Origin: an uncultured Shewanella sp. | GTDB lineage: Bacteria; Pseudomonadota; Gammaproteobacteria; Enterobacterales; Shewanellaceae | Direction: 5' to 3' | DNA length: 64,000 nt | Assembly (NCBI GenBank): GCA_947503555.1 | Contig: CANNEE010000018.1 | Location: forward strand, 1 to 64,000 | In this document: positions 9,178 through 16,692 of the stretch, piece after piece | Layout of the letters: every line of letters starts with the position of its first letter | Position numbering within the stretch: the stretch's first letter is position 1 | Notes under the pieces: model-generated | The model's database searches: none | Seen by the model: only the letters and a program-made list of their open reading frames with translations | Told to the model about the DNA's origin: nothing | Position numbers and translations under genes: made by a program

Positions 9178-11487
9178 TCAGCGCTGACGCCAAAACAAGG
9201 CCGAAAGTGCTGGAAGGATAATTATTGCTCCTAGCATGTTTACTAAAAACATGAAAGTCAGCAGAATTCCCATGTCCATTTGGAACTTAAGTGCCGAGAA
9301 CACCCAAGTACTCACGCCTATTGCTAAGGTGAGACCAGTAAATATTACCGCACTGCCTCGCTCAACTAGCGCCTCATAATAAGCTTGCTGCACTTCCATG
9401 CCGTTACTTAGCTTTTGCGACATGGTCGACAGTATATAGATACCATAATCGACACCAATTCCCACACCCAAAGCGATAACAGGCAGAGTACTCACAGCTA
9501 AACCTATATCAAGCTTGGTCATCAGAGCTTGCGCTAGTGTCGATACCACATAAAGCGGGACAATAACCGCTACCGTGGCCTTTAACGATCTAAAGCTCAA
9601 CAGACACAGAACAAATACGGCGCCATAAACATAAATCATCATAGGCATTTGTGCCTGTGCAACCGCTTCATTCGTAGCGGCCATTACACCCACAGGCCCT
9701 GAAGCGAGCTTAAACTGCACCTTATCTGTATCTAATCTTGCTGCCACACTCTTCACTTTATCGATAACACGCTCAATGGTTTCTGCCTTATGATCTTCTA
9801 GGAAGAAATAAACAGGCATCACAGAGCAGTCGGTGTTGAGTAGACCCGAAGTTGTTGGCACTCGGCCAACTGCTTGCACTAGGCTGGCAGTGGTTCTTGG
9901 TAAGACTTGCCATTTAGGACTACCTTCGTTAAAACCTGCATTGACTCTTTTGGCAACAGAAGCCAAGCTTGCTGCTGATTCAACACCTTGAGTATTAGCT
10001 ACTTGCCATTCAAATTCATCGATTTGGGTCAATACTTCATGATAGGTACAAGCCTCAGGAAAGGCTTCGACAATGACTGTCATCACATCAGTAGTGATAG
10101 AGAAGTGATCGGTAATAAAAAAGGTATCTTGGTTATAACGTGACTCAGCATGCAGCGCAGGCGCCCCCCCTTGTAGATCGCCTATCTTCATCTTAGATGC
10201 CTGCTGCCACCCGACTGCGTATAAGATCACTGTCGCAATGATAACCACGACCGCATATTTAGGTGTAGCAAAGCAGCTTAAGCGTCGCCAGATCACATCA
10301 ATGTCAGTTTTACCATCACTTTTAGGCTCAGCTTGTGGCTTGAATTTAGCGAACGACAACACCAACGGCAGCAAAATAAGGTTAGTGAGAATAATGACAG
10401 CAACCCCTAGGGAAGCAGAGATAGCCAACTCACGAATAATGCCGATATCGATAGCAAGTAAGGTTAAAAAGCCGACCGTATCGGACAGCAAGGCTACACC
10501 ACCAGGCACCAACAGACTACGAAACGCCGACGCAGCTGCTGACTTTACAACTTGGCCTGACATCACTCGTTGCCTGACAGAGTTAATCATCTGTACGCCG
10601 TGACTGACACCAATTGCAAAGACAAGAAAAGGCACGAGTATCGACATAGGATCTAGGCCAAAGCCCACAACGGTAAGCAAACCTAGCTGCCAGATTACAG
10701 CGATCAAGCTACAAGCTAAGGGTAAAATCGTCAGCACTATGGATTTGGAGAAGAAATAGACCATGAAAGCAGTAACGAGAATTGCAATCAGGAAGAAAAG
10801 TAGTACGCCTTTTGCACCATCGGCCACATCTCCTGCCATCTTAGCAAAGCCGATAATATGGATTTTGATTGAATCCTTCTCAAACTGACCTCTAAGTTCA
10901 TCTTCCAGCTTCTTGGCAAAGGCTAAGGTATCTAGAGGTTCACCGGTATCAGGATCAAAGTCCATCAACTGAGCTGTCACCATAGCTGCAGAATAATCTT
11001 CAGCAACCAAGCGCCCAACAATGCCAGCTTTCTCGATATTATCCCTGACTCTCTGCAAACCGACGTTTGTTGTCGAAAAATCTGCTGGAATAACAGGGCC
11101 GCCAGCAAAACCATCTTCTACCACCTCGGTAAAACGTGTCGAAGGGGAAAATAGGGATTTGACTTGCGCTCTATCGACCCCAGGAATAAAGAACAGCTGA
11201 TCATGCACCCCTTTAAGGGCATCAAAATAATTGGCATTAAAAATATCACCGCTGGTGTCTTCCACCGCCACCATAATGCTATTGGCGCCACCAAACTGCT
11301 TCTGGTGCTTAAGATACGTTTGCATATACGTATGATTGAGAGGAATATTTTTAATAAAAGCGGCATCCATCTTCAGGTTGCTCGCTTGGTATCCCAAAAA
11401 GAGTGTCACCAATGCGAATGCAGCAATCATTACTCCACGGTGACGGAATAGAAACGTCTCAAATCCATTGACCAGTTTTTCTAACAT
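9178..11487 (-). CDS. RND-superfamily exporter (MMPL/HAE-3 family)
   Basis: A 769-residue inner-membrane protein with the RND layout: one N-terminal membrane helix (about 14-32), a periplasmic loop of about 170 residues, five to six helices (about 222-375), a sixth-seventh helix boundary near 405-425, a second periplasmic loop, and a second bundle from about 610 to the end. Segments such as PVIALGVGIGVDYGIYIL and VFAIGVSHGVQMINSV are the helix-4-like motifs of the proton-driven MMPL/HAE-3 branch. Substrates of this branch are usually lipids or other hydrophobic compounds. It is the last gene of a four-gene unit with DUF1302, DUF1329 and YCF48 proteins, starting 15 bases after the YCF48 gene. 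Confidence 0.85.
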   Translation of the reverse strand: MLEKLVNGFETFLFRHRGVMIAAFALVTLFLGYQASNLKMDAAFIKNIPLNHTYMQTYLKHQKQFGGANSIMVAVEDTSGDIFNANYFDALKGVHDQLFFIPGVDRAQVKSLFSPSTRFTEVVEDGFAGGPVIPADFSTTNVGLQRVRDNIEKAGIVGRLVAEDYSAAMVTAQLMDFDPDTGEPLDTLAFAKKLEDELRGQFEKDSIKIHIIGFAKMAGDVADGAKGVLLFFLIAILVTAFMVYFFSKSIVLTILPLACSLIAVIWQLGLLTVVGFGLDPMSILVPFLVFAIGVSHGVQMINSVRQRVMSGQVVKSAAASAFRSLLVPGGVALLSDTVGFLTLLAIDIGIIRELAISASLGVAVIILTNLILLPLVLSFAKFKPQAEPKSDGKTDIDVIWRRLSCFATPKYAVVVIIATVILYAVGWQQASKMKIGDLQGGAPALHAESRYNQDTFFITDHFSITTDVMTVIVEAFPEACTYHEVLTQIDEFEWQVANTQGVESAASLASVAKRVNAGFNEGSPKWQVLPRTTASLVQAVGRVPTTSGLLNTDCSVMPVYFFLEDHKAETIERVIDKVKSVAARLDTDKVQFKLASGPVGVMAATNEAVAQAQMPMMIYVYGAVFVLCLLSFRSLKATVAVIVPLYVVSTLAQALMTKLDIGLAVSTLPVIALGVGIGVDYGIYILSTMSQKLSNGMEVQQAYYEALVERGSAVIFTGLTLAIGVSTWVFSALKFQMDMGILLTFMFLVNMLGAIIILPALSALFWRQR

Positions 11488-11502
11488 CTGCTTGGCCCTT
11501 TG

Positions 11503-12513
11503 TTATTGCTTTTGTAATTGGGTTAAGCCTTTCGTACCGGCTAACCAAATATGACCTGCGCTATCTTTTGCAACGGCCGTTAAATTATCACCTTGCTTAC
11601 GAGTCACTAGCCTAGACTGACCTAACTCGTTAATGGCGATCACAGCGCCAGCGTTACCCACAAGCAGCAGCTGATCTGTTTCCACTAAAGCACCATGTAT
11701 TGTTGACTGGACAGGCATAGGCACCTGAGTCCATACACTCAAAGCCGAATCGCTTTTAAATACATTGCCCCTTAGCCCCATGACATAAATGTCCTGTCCT
11801 GTTTGCACTGCATTAAACATCGAGCCTTCGTACATGAGGTCGAGCTTGTCAAAACGCTCACCTCGATTAGAAGATACGGCAACTAAGCCTAACTCGCCAA
11901 CCATGAGAATTCGACCATCACTGATAGGTAAAATACGATTAAAATGCGGTAATAAAGCCGCGCGCTCACTTAAATAAAGGGCTTCGTCTTCTGCCTTTAG
12001 CTCTTCCAGATAAAGCACATCGTCTTCAAGCAATAACTCTTCGTGGAACTCTTCTGTCCACGTTTTTCCACCATCAGAGGTACGATAGAACATGCCATAA
12101 GCACCAACTGCCACACCATGATTGGCATCGAAAAATAAGACATCAAGAAAAGGCTTTTCGGTTTCTGGAGATAACATCTGAATAGACCAGGTTTTACCGC
12201 CATCTTGGGTATGAATAATGGTGGCGTCATGACCGACAGCCCAGCCTAAGTTTTCGTTGAGAAAAAAGACTTTAGTTAAGTGACTTAAGACAGGGCTAGC
12301 CACTTGCTGCCACTGCTTGCTCTTAATCAGAACGTGACCACGCTCGCCTACCGCGACTAGTGAGTTCCCGGTCTGGGCCATATCCGTAATAACCGACGAG
12401 CTAGCTAGAGGTTGAAGCTGAAAAGCTAGGCGCTCTTGTTGGGCTAACGATGTACTCGAAAACTGGAGTACAAATAAGGTAAAAATAACCTTACGAAGCA
12501 TGCTAAACGACAT
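11503..12513 (-). CDS. YCF48-related (BNR-repeat, beta-propeller) periplasmic protein
   Basis: A protein of about 336 residues with an N-terminal signal peptide (MLRKVIFTLFVLQF...STSLAQ). Repeats of the type GWAVGHDATIIHTQDGGKTW and GVAVGAYGMFYRTSDGGKTW are BNR/YCF48 blades, predicting a secreted seven-bladed propeller. Plant and cyanobacterial relatives (HCF136/Ycf48) assist photosystem II assembly; here it more likely helps assemble or couple the neighbouring envelope transporter. The ATG at 12513 is preferred (AAGGAAG five bases upstream, directly followed by the signal peptide) over an upstream in-frame ATG at 12561. Confidence 0.82.
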   Translation of the reverse strand: MSFSMLRKVIFTLFVLQFSSTSLAQQERLAFQLQPLASSSVITDMAQTGNSLVAVGERGHVLIKSKQWQQVASPVLSHLTKVFFLNENLGWAVGHDATIIHTQDGGKTWSIQMLSPETEKPFLDVLFFDANHGVAVGAYGMFYRTSDGGKTWTEEFHEELLLEDDVLYLEELKAEDEALYLSERAALLPHFNRILPISDGRILMVGELGLVAVSSNRGERFDKLDLMYEGSMFNAVQTGQDIYVMGLRGNVFKSDSALSVWTQVPMPVQSTIHGALVETDQLLLVGNAGAVIAINELGQSRLVTRKQGDNLTAVAKDSAGHIWLAGTKGLTQLQKQ

Positions 12514-12532
12514 ACAAACTTCCTTAAAATAG

Positions 12533-12551
12533 CGGGGCGACAAGCGCCCCG
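12533..12551 (-). other. Intercistronic GC-rich hairpin
   Basis: Seven-bp perfect stem CGGGGCG/CGCCCCG with a five-base loop lies between the DUF1329 and YCF48 genes. No T-run follows, so it may be an mRNA-stabilising or attenuating hairpin, setting different levels for the two halves of the operon. Confidence 0.55.
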
Positions 12552-12623
12552 TTTGTTTCACTTTCCCTATGTGTACAGCAAAATGCTGTTTAATATCCTA
12601 GGTATTAACTACCCAAGCAGGGT

Positions 12624-13988
12624 CTAGCGGATGCCTTGACGACGCAAAGCCGACGGGGTGAAGTTACTTGCACTTAACTTGGCATCAAAGTTATACATAC
12701 GACCTTCGTTATCTAGGCCCATAGCAATATAGCGACGAGACTGAAGATCGTGATATACCTCTAGCGTACTCCAGTGAGTCGGTACTTCGTAGTAGTTCAG
12801 ACCATGGGCCACCGCTACACGATATAACTCGTCACGGTTATCATAAAGATCGACAATTGATGCTTGCCACGAATCTTCATCGATATAGAACATACGTGTC
12901 TTATAGATATGACGCATACCATCTTTTAGGCTTGCCTTAACTTGCCAAACTCTATGCTTTTCCCAACGCACATGATCTGGATTAAGGTGGCCAGGCTTTA
13001 GAATATCGTCATACTTGAGCTTATCCGAATGCAGCTTATAGTCATTATATGGAATATAGATCTCTTTCTTGCCAACAAGCTCCCAGTTATAGCGAACAGG
13101 TGAGCCATTAAACATATCGAAATCATCTGTGGTTCTTAAACCATCAGAAACCGTACCCGGCGTATCAAAGGCCACGTTTGGCGCTTTACGCACTCGACGT
13201 TGGCCAGTGTTATAGGTCCAAGCCTGACGAGGTAGCTTTTCTTGATCCATGGTTTCTTTAACCAACAGCGCGGTACCGGCTAGACGCGCAGGCTGGGTAA
13301 CCACTTGCTTAAAGAAGAACAAGGTATTGTTATCATTAAGCTTATCTAATGTAATCTCGGGACGAGAATACTGAAAGCGTATCTCTTCATTGGTTTCTAC
13401 TAGGGTATAGCTACCACCGGCTGTCGGTGCTGCCTGGCTACGAGAGGTTTCAATATCGACGCCACGGAAGCGCAAAATATGGTTCCATACCACTTCTAAA
13501 CCGTTAGAGGGAATGGGAAAAGGCACACCAATTGACGCACCTTTGACACCATTTCCTTCGGCAACAAGCTCAGCACGAGTAGCATTCGCCTTGGTAGCTT
13601 CATAGACATATTCCGGCACGGACGCCGTTCTGCGTGTCGGATACACGTTCATTTTAAATGTATCTGGATACAACTCGAACAAGGCTATCTGGCCCGGCGT
13701 GAGGTTATCCTTGTATTTATCTTTGTTGGCATTGGTAATAGTGAATAAAATCTTATCACTCGGAAAAGGATCTGGATGATGCATTCCCTTCTCGTAACCC
13801 GCTACAGGCTTAGTGATACCACCATCCCAAGCAGGAATAGAACCATCAGCATTACCCGCTTTTACGCCACCGAGTGGCGTCAACTCTGTGCCTAATTTAG
13901 CAGCTTCGGCTTCTGAAACCTTAGCAAGGGCCGCTGGCGCGCCCAATACCATCATAATAGCTGCAGACAATAGTGTTAGGTTTTTCAT
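12624..13988 (-). CDS. DUF1329 periplasmic protein
   Basis: A 454-residue protein with a clear signal peptide (MKNLTLLSAAIMMVLGAPAALA, cleavage after ALA). Diagnostic DUF1329 features are the early LTPLGGVKAGNADGSIPAWDGG segment, the central QRRVRKAPNVAFDTPGT and the C-terminal YDNRDELYRVAVAHGLNYYEVP. DUF1329 proteins are thought to have a LolB-like lipid-binding fold, suggesting a periplasmic carrier. It begins 15 bases after the DUF1302 gene, a pairing seen in many proteobacteria. Function is inferred from context. Confidence 0.88.
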   Translation of the reverse strand: MKNLTLLSAAIMMVLGAPAALAKVSEAEAAKLGTELTPLGGVKAGNADGSIPAWDGGITKPVAGYEKGMHHPDPFPSDKILFTITNANKDKYKDNLTPGQIALFELYPDTFKMNVYPTRRTASVPEYVYEATKANATRAELVAEGNGVKGASIGVPFPIPSNGLEVVWNHILRFRGVDIETSRSQAAPTAGGSYTLVETNEEIRFQYSRPEITLDKLNDNNTLFFFKQVVTQPARLAGTALLVKETMDQEKLPRQAWTYNTGQRRVRKAPNVAFDTPGTVSDGLRTTDDFDMFNGSPVRYNWELVGKKEIYIPYNDYKLHSDKLKYDDILKPGHLNPDHVRWEKHRVWQVKASLKDGMRHIYKTRMFYIDEDSWQASIVDLYDNRDELYRVAVAHGLNYYEVPTHWSTLEVYHDLQSRRYIAMGLDNEGRMYNFDAKLSASNFTPSALRRQGIR

Positions 13989-14003
13989 TGTTATTGTCCC
14001 TAA

Positions 14004-16046
14004 TTAAATCGAATACTTAATGTTGAATGACACATAATCACGATCTGTCATCGCATTAGTGGTACCAACCCCACCAAAGAAAGTGTTGTAAGTGAAATCT
14101 GCACCCCAACGGCTTTGATAGTCAAAGTTCACACCAAAAGAAACTGACTTTCGTCCTTCGGTAAACAGGAACATAGGATCAGGAGTAATACCATCAACAT
14201 CGTGAGAGAAGATGACACGTGGCGCGATGTTAATACCAGCAAAGACGTTGTTATAGTCAGCCTTGGCAACTAAACGATATCCCCAGGCAGAATCTGTTGG
14301 GAATGGATTAGTCTCAGGTCCGTTGTGCAACGCTTTGATGATACCTGTCATCTCAGGGTTACCACCGGAACGAGCAGTACCTGGACCATTAAGTCTTAAG
14401 ACATCTTGATCTGGCATATCGTGGATCCATACACCACCCACTTCGGCCAACATAGTTAGATTATCTGTACCTAAAACTGGACCAAAGAGATGAGTGAAAG
14501 TCACCTGTGCCTGAGTAGTATCGCTAAGAACATAACCATCTGCATATTCACCAGGCTGATAAACCTGCATCTGTGAAATGCCATCGAGATCTGGACGTAG
14601 CCCGGCATTAGCAAGCTGCTGAGGCATAGCTGCAAATAGCAGCTCAACATCATCGATTTGCAATGGCTCATCTTGACGGTGAGCAATTTCACCCGCAACA
14701 GAAGTATCACCAATCAAAGTATTAAAGCTAAAGCCGTATAACTTGATATCTTCTGGGTATACGATTTGCGCCTTAGAGAAACTACCTAAACTATTAAGCG
14801 TATCTCTATTAATATTACCTTGATTTTGACCGACAATGGCCAAATCATTCATCAGAGTGCCTACAGTGAAATCCGCTGTTTGACCACTGATCAAAGGACG
14901 GCGGCTATGATAGTTCATGTAGTAGAGGCCGAATTCCGTCTCAGCAAGCTCTGGCGCATAGTAACTGAATTTAACACCATACTGACCTGAGTCACTCGGC
15001 TCAGCTTCATCTAGCACCAATGTGTTTTTCGTCGGATACGCCAACGCCATTGCCACTAACTGCTCATTAGAAAAACTTTGACCACTGTTTAACATAGCAG
15101 CTAGTTTCTCGTATTCAGCAATCAAGAAGTCCAAATTAATATCTGGGTTAGCATTAAAGCCTAATTGTGCCGTTTGGTTGTAGCCGCCAAAACCGGCAAA
15201 GTCGTTGGTCGCAAAAATCGACCCCGGCGTTGGCACCCAAATGGGTTGCCAGTCATACTGATAGAATGCCTCTACCGATATGTTTTCAGTCACACCTAAT
15301 GAAGCCCAGATCATACCTTGGGGTCTAAAGGCTTCTTTAAGCTCAGCACCTGGAGCATTTAGAATATTTAAATCAACGGGGTTGATAACACCTATGCCAT
15401 GTGGGATCAGGGTACTTTCACCCCAAGAGATAACTTGCTTACCCACTCTCACGGTTAATGGGTTCATGCCATCGTTAAAGTCGAAGTTACCATAGATAAA
15501 CGCATCTAGCAGGCGGATATCCTTACATTGAACTTCACTGGCTCTATCATCTTCACAAGGGTCAAACTCTTTACCCGTTACCGGATCTCTAAAGTCATAA
15601 TTGCCATCGTTTAACTTTCTATCATAGAAATACATGCCACGAGCAAACAGACCAAAGTTCTCATATTGTAACGACAGCTCATGCAAACCTTTGATGATTT
15701 CTGAAGTGGTGTCACCTTGCGAATAGAGTAAGTTACTCAAGTCATTGTTGCTTGAGTAGGAACCTGGCTGGCTCCAAATTTGAGTAGATGTGTACTTAGT
15801 ATCGGTAAATGCAGAATAACCTTGCCAATTGAACTGAGGGTGGTTGACCTTACCAATTTGACCATTCCAGTCTCTATCTTCAACACGCCAACTTGCACCA
15901 GCTGTCCATGTCGAATCAAAAGAACCAGTCACTTCCCCCCAATCTATTGAAACTGCACTTACATTTGGCACTAATCCCAAACTCAGTGCCGACGCTATCC
16001 CCAAAGCAAGCGCCGATTTGTTAAAAACATTTTTAACAACCTTCAT
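14004..16046 (-). CDS. DUF1302 outer-membrane-like protein
   Basis: About 680 residues, with a signal peptide (ALALGIASALSLGLVPNVSAV). DUF1302 hallmarks follow: VSIDWGEVTGSFDSTWTAGASWR at the mature N-terminus, LTVRVGKQVISWGESTLIPHGIGVINPVDL, and alternating amphipathic strands ending in VSFNIKYSI, whose terminal hydrophobic residue fits an outer-membrane beta-barrel. The start at 16046 has GGAGAG upstream and leads straight into the signal peptide; the longer in-frame start at 16100 has no ribosome site. It is first gene of the DUF1302-DUF1329-YCF48-RND unit. A barrel that passes a hydrophobic substrate is the likely role; the substrate is unknown. Confidence 0.87.
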   Translation of the reverse strand: MKVVKNVFNKSALALGIASALSLGLVPNVSAVSIDWGEVTGSFDSTWTAGASWRVEDRDWNGQIGKVNHPQFNWQGYSAFTDTKYTSTQIWSQPGSYSSNNDLSNLLYSQGDTTSEIIKGLHELSLQYENFGLFARGMYFYDRKLNDGNYDFRDPVTGKEFDPCEDDRASEVQCKDIRLLDAFIYGNFDFNDGMNPLTVRVGKQVISWGESTLIPHGIGVINPVDLNILNAPGAELKEAFRPQGMIWASLGVTENISVEAFYQYDWQPIWVPTPGSIFATNDFAGFGGYNQTAQLGFNANPDINLDFLIAEYEKLAAMLNSGQSFSNEQLVAMALAYPTKNTLVLDEAEPSDSGQYGVKFSYYAPELAETEFGLYYMNYHSRRPLISGQTADFTVGTLMNDLAIVGQNQGNINRDTLNSLGSFSKAQIVYPEDIKLYGFSFNTLIGDTSVAGEIAHRQDEPLQIDDVELLFAAMPQQLANAGLRPDLDGISQMQVYQPGEYADGYVLSDTTQAQVTFTHLFGPVLGTDNLTMLAEVGGVWIHDMPDQDVLRLNGPGTARSGGNPEMTGIIKALHNGPETNPFPTDSAWGYRLVAKADYNNVFAGINIAPRVIFSHDVDGITPDPMFLFTEGRKSVSFGVNFDYQSRWGADFTYNTFFGGVGTTNAMTDRDYVSFNIKYSI

Positions 16047-16377
16047 TATAGCCTCTCCGTAACCTGCTAGATTCATTGTTATTGGAATTGCAGCCAACAT
16101 CTTGTTAGCCTACAGGTAACACCATTGTTACAGCAATTGGCTATGATGAGCAAGGTGGATTTACTAAAAATTACCTAAAGAATCGTAGGCTTATGTTACA
16201 TTTGAAGGCAAAAACAAGGGTGGGTATTTAAATTTTTATGCAAATTGAAAGTGATAACTAGCTCACATAAAAATAAAAACATTTAAATCATAATGTTATA
16301 GACTTGAAAACAAGAACAAACATGCCTATATAAAACAGTCGTATGTTTGAAGTAATTGCTCTAGTTAGAAAAAGTTT
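16047..16377. other. Intergenic region with promoter of the DUF1302 cluster
   Basis: 331 AT-rich bases between the DUF1302 gene (starting leftward) and the end of the DUF2835 gene (also leftward). It must hold the cluster promoter. The only clear structure is the GTAACA/TGTTAC dyad at 16116-16131. I see no further ORF or RNA. Confidence 0.6.
16116..16131. promoter_or_regulatory. Dyad GTAACA-N4-TGTTAC, candidate operator
   Basis: Perfect six-base inverted repeat with spacer CCAT, 70 bp upstream of the DUF1302 start codon. Size and position fit a dimeric repressor site for the four-gene cluster; the regulator is not identifiable here. Confidence 0.4.
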
Positions 16378-16593
16378 TTACGCCCTCTCTATCGAAACAA
16401 ACTTCCCATGACTATCCAATGTCAGACAAAAGCGTCCAATAATCCCTTCTTTGGTGAGAAATTTACGTAGGTGTCTACCACTTATCCAGATGCAACGCCC
16501 TTGTTCATCAAATACTTGTACTTTATCTATGGAACCTTGGTAGTAAGGAAGAAAAGCTTGATATGACAAGCCGATGGAAAAATAAATCTGCAT
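16378..16593 (-). CDS. DUF2835 family protein
   Basis: A 71-residue soluble protein matching DUF2835: FLPYYQG near residue 15, a central RCIWISGRHLRKFLTKEGI and the ending GRFCLTLDSHGKFVSIER. The ATG at 16593 is chosen because it puts YYQG at the usual distance from the start; the longer reading begins with TTG at 16614. The function of DUF2835 is unknown. It lies directly downstream of pepN, beyond a terminator hairpin. Confidence 0.75.
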   Translation of the reverse strand: MQIYFSIGLSYQAFLPYYQGSIDKVQVFDEQGRCIWISGRHLRKFLTKEGIIGRFCLTLDSHGKFVSIERA

Positions 16594-16611
16594 AGTGACT
16601 CTGTATTTTGA

Positions 16612-16661
16612 CAAAAATGCTTCGTTACCTATGTGTCAGCACATAATATAACGAAGCATTC
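16612..16661 (-). terminator. Long-stem terminator after pepN
   Basis: A 12-bp perfect outer stem (AATGCTTCGTTA/TAACGAAGCATT) encloses an inner TATGTG/CACATA stem. On the minus strand it is followed by TTTTT, about 30 bases after the pepN stop. It also overlaps the start region of the DUF2835 gene. Confidence 0.65.
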
Positions 16662-16692
16662 TATCTCGTTAACTATTCTCTTAAACTACAAC

